Positions 48,006 through 58,963 are shown, counted from the first letter of the stretch. The stretch is 64,000 bases of DNA from Codonopsis lanceolata (GCA_013146195.2 CM028377.1:178414465-178478464), one strand, 5' to 3'. Made by a program: numbers and translations. Notes: generated by a model from the sequence alone, not told the origin.

Positions 48006-49129
48006 AAACACATGGTGATTTATATTACTTTTAAAGATTATTTTTTAATGGTGTTTTTTTTATAAATTTTTTCTTATGCAGAACAAAATTATATACTGGT
48101 GGAGAGATCAAACCAGTGATTTTGATGCATGACATTGTACCAATCTTGATTGATAAGTTGGAAGAAAAAGTACATATTTTACTTGTTTACCATTCTTGTT
48201 AATGTTTTTACTTGTGTATAATATCAAATAAATATTTTTATTTGGTACAACACATAGAAGCATGGTCTCTAATGTGTGAACAAATTATCTCCAAAGAATT
48301 TGGTTATATCAGATACGGCACTGTTTTTTATCCTTGGTGTTGGGTAAGAAATTGTTTATTATGTATTTAAAAATTAAAACATGGCTTCTTATTTTCTCAA
48401 TTTTTTGTTATTAGGTGCATGCTGCAAATATTAGGAGTAATGATTGGTTTTTTGAATTGCTGGTTCAAGCAATTGATAATAGACTTAAAGAAGCAATGAG
48501 GTATGAGATTCTTATATTTCCTATAAACACAACGAAGCAAGGTAAAATAAAGTCAGGGGTCTCCGACCATTGGACTCTACTTGTATTTTCTGAAGGTGAC
48601 ATGAGATGAACATTATACAACTCATGCATACACTCAACAGCCGGTAATAATTGGCATTTGAAAAGGGCTAGAATTTTTGTAAGTTTTATTAGTAATGTAT
48701 TTAGTTTTATTAGTAATGTCTTTTAAGTAATATCTTTAGATTAATTTTTATTGGTTATTTTCTCGGTAGGTAAATTACGTTGAACGCAGAATGAAAAAAC
48801 TTGTGGATTTCTTTCATGAACAATACAAGTATCTGAACAAGCCTAAATTCAAATGTAGCATTGGAAGATTTGAAAAATCACCACAACAAAATGACTACAC
48901 ACAAGATTGTGGTGTTTTTGTATGTTCTTTAATTGAATATTTGCTAAGAGGACAAATGATTCCTAGTAGTATTGATGTTGATAAATATAGGGTAAAGATG
49001 ACTAAAACATTTATTTTGAAACGGGATAACAAAAAACAATGACAAAATTTGTTTGAAAAGGAGAAATGTTGATAATTAAATGTTTATGTTTATTTCATGT
49101 TTGTTTTAGTATTTTTTTTTGTCATCATA

Positions 49130-50370
49130 AACTGTTAATGTTTATTGGATTGAAAAGGTGAAATCCTTGGCAGCATAAACTATTGAGGTTTGTTGTCTTG
49201 AAAAAACTGTGTTAACATCCTGATGCCTTGTCTTGGTAGCAGAAACTGGATGGGGTTTTTTGGTCTTGAAAAAATTGTGTTAACATCCTAATGTCTGGCC
49301 TTGGCAACAAAAACTGGATGGGGTTTATTAGCTTAAAAAAACTGTGCAAACAGTCCTGATGCCTCCTGGCCTTGATAGCAAAAACTGGATGGGGGGTTTT
49401 TTGTCTTGAAAAAACTGTGAAAATAGTCATGATGTCAATTCTTGGCAGTAGAGACTGGATGGAGGTTTTTTTATTTGAAAAAAACTGTAAAAACAGTCCT
49501 GATGCCTAACCTTGACAGCAGAAACTGGATGGGGCTTTTTGGTCTTGAAAACACTGTGCAAAAATTCTTGATGTCTGGCCTTGGCAGTAGAAACTGTATG
49601 GGGTTTCTTGGCTTGAAAAAAGCGTACCAACAATCTAATGTGTGGACCTTGGGCGAGATGAATTTTTGTCTTGAAAAAAGCGTGCTTGATCTTGATGCTA
49701 ATCCTTGGCGGCGAGGCGGATGGGGGTTTTGATTTGAAAAAAGCGTGAAAACAATTTTAATGCTTGCGCCCACGGATGATGATTTTTTTGTCTTGAAAAA
49801 CATTCGATGTCGGCCTTGGCATCGGCATTATTGGATTTTTTGTTTGAAAAAATGTGTTAACGTGATTCGATGCTGTCATTGGCATTAGCATTATTGGTTT
49901 TTTTTGCATCTTGCTTAAATCACAAAAAAAAGCGTGTGAAAACAATTCGATGTGCCCGGCCTTGGCATCAACATTATTGGATTTTTTGTCTTGAAAAAGC
50001 GTGAAACTTTTGCCCAGAGATTCTTAGGACTTCGATGTCTGCCATTGGCATCGCATTATTGGATTTTTTTGTCTTGAAAAAAAGCGTAAAAAGCGCAAAT
50101 TCGATGCCTAGCATTGGACATCAACATTATTAGATTTTTTTGTCTTGAAAAAAAGCGATGAGGCCAAGACAATTTTAATGCTTAGCATTGGCATCAGCAT
50201 TATTATATTATTTTTGTCTTAAAAAAACTATGAAAACAGTTATGATGCCTAGCATTGACATCAGCATTGTCAGATTTTTTTTTGTCTTGAAAAAACTATG
50301 AAAACAGTTCTGATGCATAACATTGACATCGACATTATTGGATTTTTTTGTCTTGACAGTTCGAATGAGA
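49130..50370. repeat. About 68-bp minisatellite, main array (roughly 15-18 units)
   Basis: Tandem units with TCTTGAAAAAACTGTG, AACAGTCCTGATG, CCTTGGCAGCAGAAACTGG and a T-rich end. From about 49650 units diverge to GGCATCAGCATTATTGGATT types. It starts about 90 bp after the last protease exon. Minus-strand frames here (49212-50390) are repeat artefacts. Confidence 0.9.
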
Positions 50371-50529
50371 TTTGTCTTCATTAATAGCATTTTTTGTCAT
50401 TTGGCAACCAATTTGTGATTATGTAAAATGTCCAAAAAATTGATAGACCTAGATGAAAACATGTTTCAAAAATTATAACCACTAGTAGTCTATTAATAAT
50501 AAAATGACACTTTTATACCTTAATTTTTG

Positions 50530-50600
50530 AAAATAGACTCTTTAAGTGAAACATCTCAAAATAAAATAGTGGACTCTTTGCCCGGAACGGAGAGAGTATA
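50530..50600. mobile_element. Right end of a further Stowaway-like MITE
   Basis: ACTCTTTGCCCGGAACGGAG followed by AGAGTA is a Stowaway-like terminus. No clear left end was found; candidates lie in 50400-50480. Confidence 0.35.
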
Positions 50601-50604
50601 ATAA

Positions 50605-50900
50605 TCCCTCCATCCTGGATAAATATTTCTACTTTCTAATTTGGGATATCCCAACTAATGTTCCTAAAGATTTTTGTGTACAAATTTTCTACCATTCTTC
50701 TTAATATATCACTTCATTTAATACTATTATTATTGCACATCCTAGAAAGAGAGTGAGTGTAATTGATACATAATTAATGAGAAAGAATGTGTTTGTAATG
50801 GGTATTATTGTCACAACATATTTTACAATTCACCATTAATTACATTTCTTAATCCTTGTGTTTTATCTACTAAAAACATTTATCTGGGACGGAGAAAGTA
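50605..50900. mobile_element. Stowaway-like MITE
   Basis: The left end TCCCTCCATCCTGGATAAAT pairs with the right end ATTTATCTGGGACGGAGAAA (50878-50897). The TIR is about 22 bp with few mismatches. The interior is AT-rich and non-coding. Confidence 0.7.
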
Positions 50901-50960
50901 ATTTGTTATGGATGATTATTTTGTTAAGTAATCATTAGTTTACTTTTTAGATTTTGTTTA

Positions 50961-51214
50961 CTCCATCCGTTCCAAAATTATTGTCATGTTTTTCTTTTTT
51001 TGCATGTCTCAAATTTATTTGTCTAGTTTGAAAGTTTTCTTTTTAAGACAACACTTTTACCGTTCGTCTCTTAATTTTTCTTGTTACTTTAATTACGAGC
51101 CACATGTATATAAATTTAAAGGAAATTACACATCATATCAATATTAATAATCATATCAATTGTTTTCCTTAATCCATATTTCTGGTCAAAGAAGACAAAA
51201 TTTTGAGACATGGA
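50961..51214. mobile_element. Stowaway-like MITE
   Basis: The left end CTCCATCCGTTCCAAAATTA, preceded by TA, pairs with GACAAAATTTTGAGACATGG (51194-51213). The TIR is about 24 bp, more diverged than its neighbour. Confidence 0.65.
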
Positions 51215-51437
51215 TTTTTTTTTATTGTGAATAATTTTATGTTTAAATATTTATTAGTTAGTGTGTCTATGTAAGGGTGCTATTGTTTATTGATTTCATT
51301 TTTTTTATGTGCTTAACTTTTTATTAGCTTTTAAAGAACTTAAAAACATGGATTTGAGAAAAAAAAAATGAGTTGGTTTCGAACAAAAGCTTTTAATATT
51401 TTTAAAATGTATATGGTTGGAGCCCCGTTTTTTGAGT

Positions 51438-53490
51438 TCACCTAGTCCCCAAAATCTCAGGGCCGGCACTACGTTTCCTTTTAAAAAAAGGAGGAAGAGC
51501 CACCAAAGAAGTAAATTCTGAATCAAAACTAATATTGAGAGCAAAGTTAGCAGTGTCTAAATATGAAGTTAGAAAGCTGCTGCATTTCCATATCGTTATT
51601 GAGCCAATTACAAATAACCTCAGAGTCCATTTCAACAATCGATACCATGGCAAAAGAGCACGCATTTCAGCTTCAGCACTAGAAGTAATACCAAACAAAA
51701 CCGAATAAGCATAAATCATCACCCCATTAAAGTCCCGAACAATACCTTCTCCACTGCTATTTCCCGGGTTGCCCTGACAAGCTCCATCAGAGTTGAGTTT
51801 GAGCACCCCCTCAGCGGGTTTAGACCAATGAATAGTACTAATAGAAAAACGTCTCTTGGAGGCCGAAGAGAAGTTAAGGCCATGAGAGTTGCGAACTCTA
51901 AAATTAAGTATAGATCATGAGCAACATTAAGAGTGATAGTAGAATAGCATTGAACCTTACCCTCATGAACAGCCACATTCCGAAACTTCCAAATATTCCG
52001 AAGAATAATTGATGGAAGAATGGAATGAGTGATAGACGTAGTCGATAGCCAACCTCATGCAACGTTGTTGAATAGAGTTACCATCAATGGGGAGAGCATG
52101 AGATATGTTGAAGGCAGACCAAACAGATCTAGCAGCATCACTCTGAAGAAAAAGATGGGAGAAGGTCTTGGTATTAGGCTGCCTACAGCAAGAACAGCGA
52201 GAAACCACATTGAAACCCTTCCTATGGAGATCCTCATCAATAGGAATCTTGTGTTGGAGTAGCTTCCAAATAAAAATACCAATATGAGTCGGAAGCAATT
52301 TGTGCCGGATATACTTTGAAGAAAGTAACCGAGAACTAGAAGCTGTGAAGAGATCCATAGCTGAAGCAAGAGAGAAAGAGCCTGATGAAGTGCAAGTTCA
52401 ACAAGGCTTATCAAATAAGCTGCTTGGCTTAATAAGATTCACCGCACTAGATTTTAAAGCAGACTCTGGCAAAAATTGACGAGCAACAGGAGTGATGCTA
52501 CCAGAACGGGCAGTCAGGAGGCCGAACCAAATCTTGATTAGGCAGCCAACGATCCCACCAAATAGAGCAATTACCCAATCCAATAATCCAAAAAATATGC
52601 TCTTCAGCCACGATTTTAATGTTCTGAAGACGATTCCATATATGAGAACCTCTGCGAGAGACTTGATTGACATGAATACCCGAGCAATAACGGGCATTAA
52701 GAAACTCAGTCCAGAGATTTTTTTGGGTGTGAAATCTCCACCAAAGTTTGACCGAGAAAGCTTGGATTAAATGAAATAAAGAGGGAATACCAATACCCCC
52801 ATTGTCCTTTGGTTTACAACAATGAGCCCAAGAAACCCAATGAGCTTTGTTTTTACCATCAAAACAGCCCCAAAAGAAATTAGAGAAAAAACTATCCAAA
52901 GTCTTGATAACTGCAACAGGAGGCTCTAAAGCAGCAAAGAGAAAAGCAGTAATGGACTGAAGGACATGCTTGATTAAAGTTATCTTGCCAGCAGGGTTAA
53001 GAAAACTACCCGTCCAAGAATCCACCTTCCTTTGTAATTTGAGGATCAACGAGTCAAAAATACTCTTGGTTTTACGACCAAAGTAGAAAGGGCAACTGAG
53101 ATAAAGAATAGGGAGAGTACCCAGATTATACCCAAATAACTCAGCAATATTGGAGGCATTGGACGTGGAAACTGAAGGAGCGACATAAACATAACTCTTC
53201 GCAGCATTAACAAGTTGACCCAAAATAGATTCATAATCCCGGAGGAGAGAGATGTGATGCTGAATGGATCTCCTAGAGCTGTTGCAGAAAATAATGACAT
53301 CGTCCGCAAACGCAAGATGAGAGATAATCGGGAAACCGCTTGAAGAAAAGCAGCAAACTCGAGGCATAGAAGCATGCAAATCATTAAGGCTTCTACTAAG
53401 GACTTCCGAGGCCAAGATAAATAAACTTGGAGAAAGGATCTCCCTGGCGAAGACCACAAGAGGATTGGAAGAATCCAGCAGAATCTCCAT
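51438..53490 (-). pseudogene. LINE ORF2 C-terminal half (RT palm to RNase H), broken
   Basis: The frame 53490-52498 has HLAFADDVIIF (the RT active-site box, FADD), ILGQLVNAAKSYVYVA, SWTGSFLNPAGKITLIKHVL and NGGIGIPSLFHLIQAF. After a shift, 52358-51963 holds the zinc-binding zf-RVT segment (IGIFIWKLLQHKIP, CSCCRQPNTKTFSHLF). After another break, 51806-51438 holds RNase H: LKLNSDGACQGNPG (Asp) and SSAEAEMRALL (Glu). At least three frame changes separate these parts. Confidence 0.87.
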
Positions 53491-54352
53491 TTATGATAAC
53501 CGAGAACCAGTTACTAGATATTAAGCGCCAAATGAGATCAATAAAAATCTCATGAAATCCAAATCTATGTAAAACTTGAGTCAAGAAAATCCAAGAAATA
53601 CGATCAAAAGCTTTTGCCATATCGAGCTTAATGACAATATTAGAGCCAGTAACTTTTTTACCAAGGAACGTGACCATTTCCTGGGCGAGCAAAATATTAT
53701 CCTGAATAATCCGGCCCTTCGTAAAGGCACTCTGATTAAAAGAAATGAGAAAATGGAGGATTTTAGCAAGCCTAGAAGCCAAAATTTTGGAGATGAGCTT
53801 ATTACAAAAATTGCACAAACTTATCGGCCGAAGATCCTTAAGCGATTTAGGTTGATCAATTTTCGGGATAGTAGCCAGAAGGGTACTAGTCCAAGAGCGA
53901 GGAAGGGAGAAGCCAGCAAAGAATTCCAGAAAAGCAACAAGCAGGTCATCCTTAATAATATCCCAACAAGAATGGAAGAAATGACCTGTAAAACCATCGG
54001 GCCCAGCAGCACTGTCACCATTGAGAGAAACAACAGTAGAAAGAACCTCTTCCATAGAAGGCAGAGCAATCAGAACAGCATTCCATTCATCAGTGACCAA
54101 ACAAGGAATCATAGAGAGATCAGAATTCATAGTAGGAGAAACAGATTGGAGTTGCTCCTGGAAGAAATGAACAGCCCCATCCTTACTACTATCAGCAGTG
54201 TTGTAAGATCCTCTCAGAGTTACAAATAGAATGAATTTGCACACGACGTTGATCATGACAGACAGAAGCATGAAAGATCTTGGAATGGTCATCACCCTCC
54301 TTAAACCACTTAATACGAGATTTCTGACGCCAGTAAGCTTCTTCCCTAGCAA
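53396..54352 (-). pseudogene. LINE ORF2 reverse-transcriptase fingers and palm part, broken
   Basis: Contains AAGPDGFTGHFFHSCWDIIK, LLATIPKIDQPKSLKDLRPI, NQSAFTKGRIIQDNILLAQE, VIKLDMAKAFDRISW (first catalytic Asp) and SCGLRQGDP, all RVT_1 landmarks. The frame changes just after GDP (near 53425), where the downstream frame continues with ASEVLSRSLNDLHA. Confidence 0.9.
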
Positions 54353-54417
54353 GAGATTGTTTTAAATGAGCTTAGGCACACATGAGATTGCTATGATTGT
54401 GCCCAGAATTATTCAAC

Positions 54418-55318
54418 TCAAAAAGCTGCTCTTTTTTCCAGAACATCATCCTCAGCCTTCTTAATAGCAGATAAAATTTTACCAAAAACCTCTTTATTCC
54501 ATTTACGAAGAGCTTCCTTAGTAGCACGGAGCTTTTGAGAAAACCGTACCATAGGATGACCACTGACTGAAGTAGCCCAAGCAGCCCGAACAATATCCAA
54601 AATAGAATCATGGCTGGTCCAAACATTAATAAACTTGAAAGACCTCGGCTTAGAGATAGTAGTCTTCGAGAAGCTAAGAAGCAAAGGGCAATGATCAGAG
54701 CAAGTTCTAGTAAGATGTTGCACAAAAGAATTAGAAAATAGAGAGAGCCAATCAGAGTTACAAAGAAATCTGTCTATCCGTTGGTGGATAGTAGAATCTC
54801 CTTCCCACTTATTCCACCAAGTAAAAAGGGGACCCGAGAAACCAAGATCAGTTAAACCAGCAGTAGCATTACAAGCATGAAAATCCATGGCACCCTGACG
54901 GTCCCAACAACGGCCCCCGGATTTTTCAGATGGGTCTAAGATAATGTTAAAATCACCACCAACAATCCACGGGATTCTAACATGCCGAACACTAATATCC
55001 ATTAAATCAATCCAAAGAGCTTGACGGTCAATAGCGTCACATTGAGCATAGATACATGAGATAAGAGCCGGAGCAGACCAAGTGTAATGCTGGAAGCTAA
55101 GGGTAAGATGCTGAGCAGAATCATAAAGAATGGAGCACTTAAAAATGGACTTTGCAAAAATCCAAATACTGCCAGTAGAGTTAGAGAAACAGTAACGAAA
55201 CTTGAGACTACGAGGAACTAAAGCCATACGATCCTGAGCAATCATGGGTTCAAAAATGGATATAAAGGACACATTGTGAGTACTAGAAAGATTCTTAATA
55301 CGAATAATAGTAGGGTCA
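54418..55318 (-). pseudogene. LINE ORF2 endonuclease, 5'-truncated
   Basis: The frame open from about 55318 reads an exonuclease/endonuclease/phosphatase domain: ALISCIYAQCDAIDRQALW, IPWIVGGDFNIILDPSEKSG, DLGFSGPLFTWWNK, RIDRFLCNSDW and CSDHCPLLLSF. The N-terminal catalytic residues (the Asn and Glu motifs) lie before the truncation and are missing. The frame ends near 54418, where it is disconnected from RT by frameshift. Confidence 0.88.
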
Positions 55319-55960
55319 ATTGATTGCAGTTGTAGAACCTATATTCTATCCAGATCTCAGTAGTCTACTACCTACTTAGCTTATTACCACCACAAACGCG
55401 TGGCTATATCCATAAGATTATAGAACCTATATTCTATCCAGATCTCAGTAGTCTATAGAGGAAAAAACTATTGAGGTTCTGCAAATGTCAATACTATGTG
55501 GCTCTCCAAGTTCCCAAACTCAAACATGCAAGAAACATAATTTGTTTATATAATGTCTTGAAAATAACAAAGGGAAAGTGGCACCTCGGATATGTAATGG
55601 AATTCACATATCTAATTACAATCTACAATGCAGCCCATTAACTAAAATTTCTAAAACTATTAAATCAAGCTCAAAATGAAACCACATTGAGTAGATCTTA
55701 CCAAGATCTTGAATTTGAATATTTTAAGACTGCTATACACTTTACCTCCAGTCGTGTCACACTCTTAATAGTTTCGAACCTCTAAACCCCCGATTCTGTT
55801 AGACGTTCTTAGTGTCGATCCTCTCTTCAAGAAAAAGCCATGCAACACCAAGATAGAGAGAATAGAAATTACTGAGAAAGAATGAAAACCCCACCCTCCC
55901 TATTTCTTGAGTTCTGAAATATGGAACCTTTCCCAGTACCGTAGAGAGAGAGAGAGAGAG
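55319..55960. other. Intergenic DNA with a 36-bp direct repeat
   Basis: TAGAACCTATATTCTATCCA followed by GATCTCAGTAGTCTA occurs at 55333 and 55421. It flanks nothing that looks like an insertion. A (GA)n run lies near 55945. No gene was seen. Confidence 0.55.
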
Positions 55961-55961
55961 A

Positions 55962-56960
55962 TTAATATAAACTTCTTGTTAATTGCATCAACAGTACATA
56001 ATTCCTTTTGCACTGAATTAAGCTTAAAAAGAAGAAAATAATAAAGAAGACGTTTGATTAATTATTCTCCTAGTTCTAGAGACAAAAACTCGGGGAAGAA
56101 TATCGCCAATATTCTCATACAATTGGGTTTCAATGATACCGCTGAAAGTAAAAAATCCAATCCCTGGATGACTGATGCATTGTGAATAACAACATGCCTA
56201 CTCTGCAAATAAGCCGTCTGTACTACCAGACTAGAACGAAAGCACTCTATAACACCTATCAAGAAACCCCACAATGCAAATTACAAAAAGCGGTCGTTCA
56301 ATGATATCGGTTCTAATTCAGCAGTGGAGAACAACTGCATTTTTGTGAATAAAAATGAAGAAGATGAATGATTAAACCCAAAACAGAACTACCAATCCAA
56401 CCAAATCTAAGGGAGAGGAGGAGGAACAAATCTCTATAAACTCGCTATTAATTGCATCAACTGTAAATAATTCCTTTTGCACTCAATTAAGCTTTAAAAG
56501 AAGAAAATCTGGAAGAAGACCACGATGGATTAATTATTTTCCTAGTTCTAGAGAGAGAAACTCGAGGAAGAATCTCACCAATATTCTTATACAATTGGGG
56601 TTCAATGAAACTACTGAAAGCGGAAAACTTGATCCCTAGATAAATGGCCCATTGTGAACAACAGCAACTACACAAAACAACAACAACAACAACAACAAAA
56701 ATAACCGTTGAACAACAACAACGATGACGTTGACACCTACATGTCTACTCTACAAATAAGCAATCTAGACTAGGTCGAAAGAACTCTGCAACCCCTGTCA
56801 AGAAGCACGACAATGCAAATTACAAAATGATCTTGGTTCTAAATCAGCAATAGTGAAGAACTGCACCTTTGTAATAAGAATGAAGAAGATAAATGATTAA
56901 ACCCAAACCAAACCTAAAAAAGAACTACCAATCCACCCAAAATCAGGGGGGGGTGATAAA
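55962..56960. repeat. Tandem duplication of about 460-530 bp
   Basis: The first copy (about 55962-56420) and second copy (about 56428-56960) share TTAATTGCATCAAC-GTA-ATA, CTAGTTCTAGAGA, CAATTGGG-TTCAATGA and AATGCAAATTACAAAA in the same order. The second copy has an inserted AAC microsatellite with flanks at about 56675-56740. Non-coding; the frames at 56062-56675 are not genes. Confidence 0.8.
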
Positions 56961-57466
56961 TCACTACAATCTAGTTTATCAAAGAAAATCAAAAAGGAAC
57001 CAAGAATGAAGAAGATGGATGGAGTAATTCTATTATCTCAAGAATTTGTTAAATTATGGCATTCTATCAATTACATTTAAAGTTCTATTAATGGCCCTAA
57101 AATTACATTTGGTTATAGTTGATGTCAATGATAAAAAAGTAATCATTTTATTAACAGAGGACCTATATAGAGAAATCTAGAGCAAACTATGTCTAGTTTA
57201 TTAGGTCTACTAACATGTCGCATAAACTTGAACAGTAAATGACTTGGTAAAAATAATCATCACGAAATAGTAATATATATGGTTAGGAAAGAAAAGGAAG
57301 AAAGAAAGAATAAGAAAAAGGAAAGGCTCAATTGATTTGAAATCGAATCTTAACAATAGTAATATAAATGGAAATACTAATATTTAACCAATCAACATAA
57401 AAGAGAGTATTTTACAATTTCCCCATAAAAAATCAGTCTACAAACTAACGAGTGGCACTAGCTATG
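56961..57466. other. 3' flank of the NAC-like gene
   Basis: AT-rich DNA with no open frame of note. It would hold the 3' untranslated region of the minus-strand gene that ends at 57467; no poly(A) signal is strong enough to place. Confidence 0.4.
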
Positions 57467-58441
57467 CTATGTCATGTAGGAAGTCGGAGGAAGTAATAGC
57501 TGATCATTCCCTTGGTCTTCAAAATTGAGGAAATCGAACACGTTGTACGAGTTGATTTCATCTGCTAGGCTATAAAAATCATTTGCCAACGGAGTATCAA
57601 AATCATCTCGAGGAGCAGCTATGGTTTGAAGAGATTCAGAAGCAACTGAACTATCAGGTGCAGTGTTGGGGGTAAAATTGGACGAATTTGAAGAAGTGAC
57701 AGTGGAAAGAGCAAGAGGGTCATCGAATAACAGCTTATCATTCCTTTGTTCTTCAAAATCGAGCAAATTCAACACGCTATCCAAGTCGTTGTCATCTACT
57801 AGGCTATAAAAATCGTTTGCCATTAGAGTATCAAAATCATCTCGAGGAGCTGCTAGGGTGGAAGAATTTGCAAAAGTGGTAATGGAAAGAGTTGGAGGGT
57901 TATTGTGAAGAGGAGCAGATTTTACTAGTAGCCGGGGACTTGAACTACGAGCGACCCTGCTTCGGGGTTTCTTTCCAACATTATATCGTAATCGACAAAG
58001 AACATCGTCTTTCAACGGATTGTATTGCAGCACGCCATTGATGGGTAATTGATATTCAGTCATGAGAAAACAACGGTTGTAACTAGAACCAGTTTCCCAA
58101 TAAGTGAAGGTTCGAGCAGTGCCGATAACCAAGGAGGGATTGTCAGGATCAAAAACGTGTTTGTTCTGATCGTTGTGCCAAGATCCCTTACCAACGGAGC
58201 GATTGACGTTGGTATTACCAATTTTCCCCTTTCTTGACAATTTCGTGAAAAAGAAGAGATCTTTCTCCTTTGCAGCAGAGAATATATCAGGTAGTTGTTT
58301 GATATCATACGGATTAAACTCAAAGAAAAAACCCTCAGGTAATGGCTTTCCGGTAACCTTGTCCGTTAAGTATTGAATACATACTTCAGGTTCTGGGAGA
58401 AAAAACACACCTTTAGGAAGTTGAATCATCGCCATGATCAT
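57467..58441 (-). CDS. Diverged NAC-domain transcription factor, single exon
   Basis: The 324-residue frame runs from ATG 58441 (MIMAMIQLPKG) to the stop at 57467; ATG 58435 or 58429 are equally possible starts. Residues 8-160 follow the NAC order: LPKGVFFLPEPEVCIQYLTD (subdomain A), PEGFFFEFNPYDIKQLPDIF (B), KDLFFFTKLSRKGKIGNTNV with NRS (C), GKGSWHNDQN in place of the usual W-K-TG motif, IGTARTFTYWE (D) and RCFLMTEYQLP (E). NAC proteins bind DNA as dimers. The altered WKATG region may change binding. Typical NAC genes have introns; this one has none in the coding part. The C-terminal half holds two similar 40-residue segments (AAPRDDFDT--ANDFYSL). No stop or shift is present, which stands out in this window. 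Confidence 0.82.
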   Translation of the reverse strand: MIMAMIQLPKGVFFLPEPEVCIQYLTDKVTGKPLPEGFFFEFNPYDIKQLPDIFSAAKEKDLFFFTKLSRKGKIGNTNVNRSVGKGSWHNDQNKHVFDPDNPSLVIGTARTFTYWETGSSYNRCFLMTEYQLPINGVLQYNPLKDDVLCRLRYNVGKKPRSRVARSSSPRLLVKSAPLHNNPPTLSITTFANSSTLAAPRDDFDTLMANDFYSLVDDNDLDSVLNLLDFEEQRNDKLLFDDPLALSTVTSSNSSNFTPNTAPDSSVASESLQTIAAPRDDFDTPLANDFYSLADEINSYNVFDFLNFEDQGNDQLLLPPTSYMT

Positions 58442-58954
58442 AAGAACTTTCAATTAACAGTTTAGGGTTTTGAAATTCACAAAACTGAGAGAGAGAATTT
58501 TCAATCAAAGAGTTGTGAGAGAGAGAAACAGAGTTTACATTGATTTACCTGGATTGACTGGTGGAGGTCAACTATTTACTCCGATCCGACCGTTAGCGAC
58601 TTGATATGGCGGTGGCGGTGATAATTTGAAATTCCCGCTTTGGCCTGGGCGTTGGCGTTTGTTTAACGGCAGGCTTGTAAATATAATTACAAATTGCCCC
58701 CTCCTTTCCGGTGGCGAGTGGTTTTGATTTTCGAATTCCCACCGCCATTGCTCTTACCGGGAACTGGATATCTATTATCTAGAAAGATTTCTTTGGTTAT
58801 TCCCTTCCTTGGTCAAGGGCTTTACTTTTTTTTTTTTAGTTCCCACGCTAAGCCCTAGAATAATTCTTCGAGTCGGGTTAAACCACAATAAAGCTCTGAT
58901 TTTAACGAGGTTGCATTTCTCATAAACAAATCTCGAACCCTAGACCCGTGCTTA
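58442..58954 (-). promoter_or_regulatory. 5' flank of the NAC-like gene
   Basis: A GA-rich leader (GAGAGAGAGAAACAGAG-type, 58490-58540 on minus as CT-rich) lies directly upstream. No clear TATA box was placed. The region 58600-58760 is more G+C-rich than the rest of the flank. No coding sequence. Confidence 0.35.
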
Positions 58955-58963
58955 AGTTAGAAC

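Larger units (their letters stand above)
45400..49042 (+). pseudogene. Ulp1-like (C48) cysteine protease gene with coiled coil, transposon-type, probably broken
   Basis: Pieces on plus, with intron-like gaps. First, an N-terminal domain (45440-46061; TPFAILVEALLQ, YVRDVFGVNDGVEE, YEYNWSKHIVDNLI), then TPQFLKWNLS (about 46172), which in this family marks the end of the plant-transposon N-terminal domain. Second, a coiled coil at 46980-47663. Third, exons at about 48082 and 48258. Fourth, the protease: VSDHWTLLVF (His at 48568-48570) and YTQDCGVFVC (Gln 48902-48904, Cys 48908-48910). A stop follows DMR (48607), and the Asp expected about 15 residues after the His reads as Asn (YNSC). Ulp1 proteases remove SUMO. 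Plants carry many such genes captured by MULEs. Stops near 46217 and 48607 suggest decay, unless splicing skips them. Confidence 0.8.
51438..55318 (-). mobile_element. L1-type LINE, 5'-truncated, ORF2 only, inactive
   Basis: Minus-strand order: endonuclease, reverse transcriptase, zf-RVT-type segment and RNase H, the ORF2 layout of plant L1 elements. The 5' side starts inside the endonuclease near 55318, so ORF1 and the start of ORF2 are gone, as is usual for truncated LINE copies. The 3' side has no A-tail; after the RNase H segment the sequence switches near 51475 to CGTAGTGCCGGCCCTGAGAT (minus), which resembles a hAT-type end. No target duplication was found. Confidence 0.88.

Noticed and set aside
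49212..50390. Minus-strand frames of 60-110 residues
   Set aside because: Products of the 68-bp minisatellite; several frames are open across the same repeat.
53576..54229. 217-residue plus-strand frame
   Set aside because: Antisense shadow of the LINE reverse transcriptase, which has clear motifs on minus.
55333..55457. 36-bp direct repeat taken as a target duplication of the LINE
   Set aside because: Both copies lie on the same side of the LINE, only 88 bp apart; they do not flank it.
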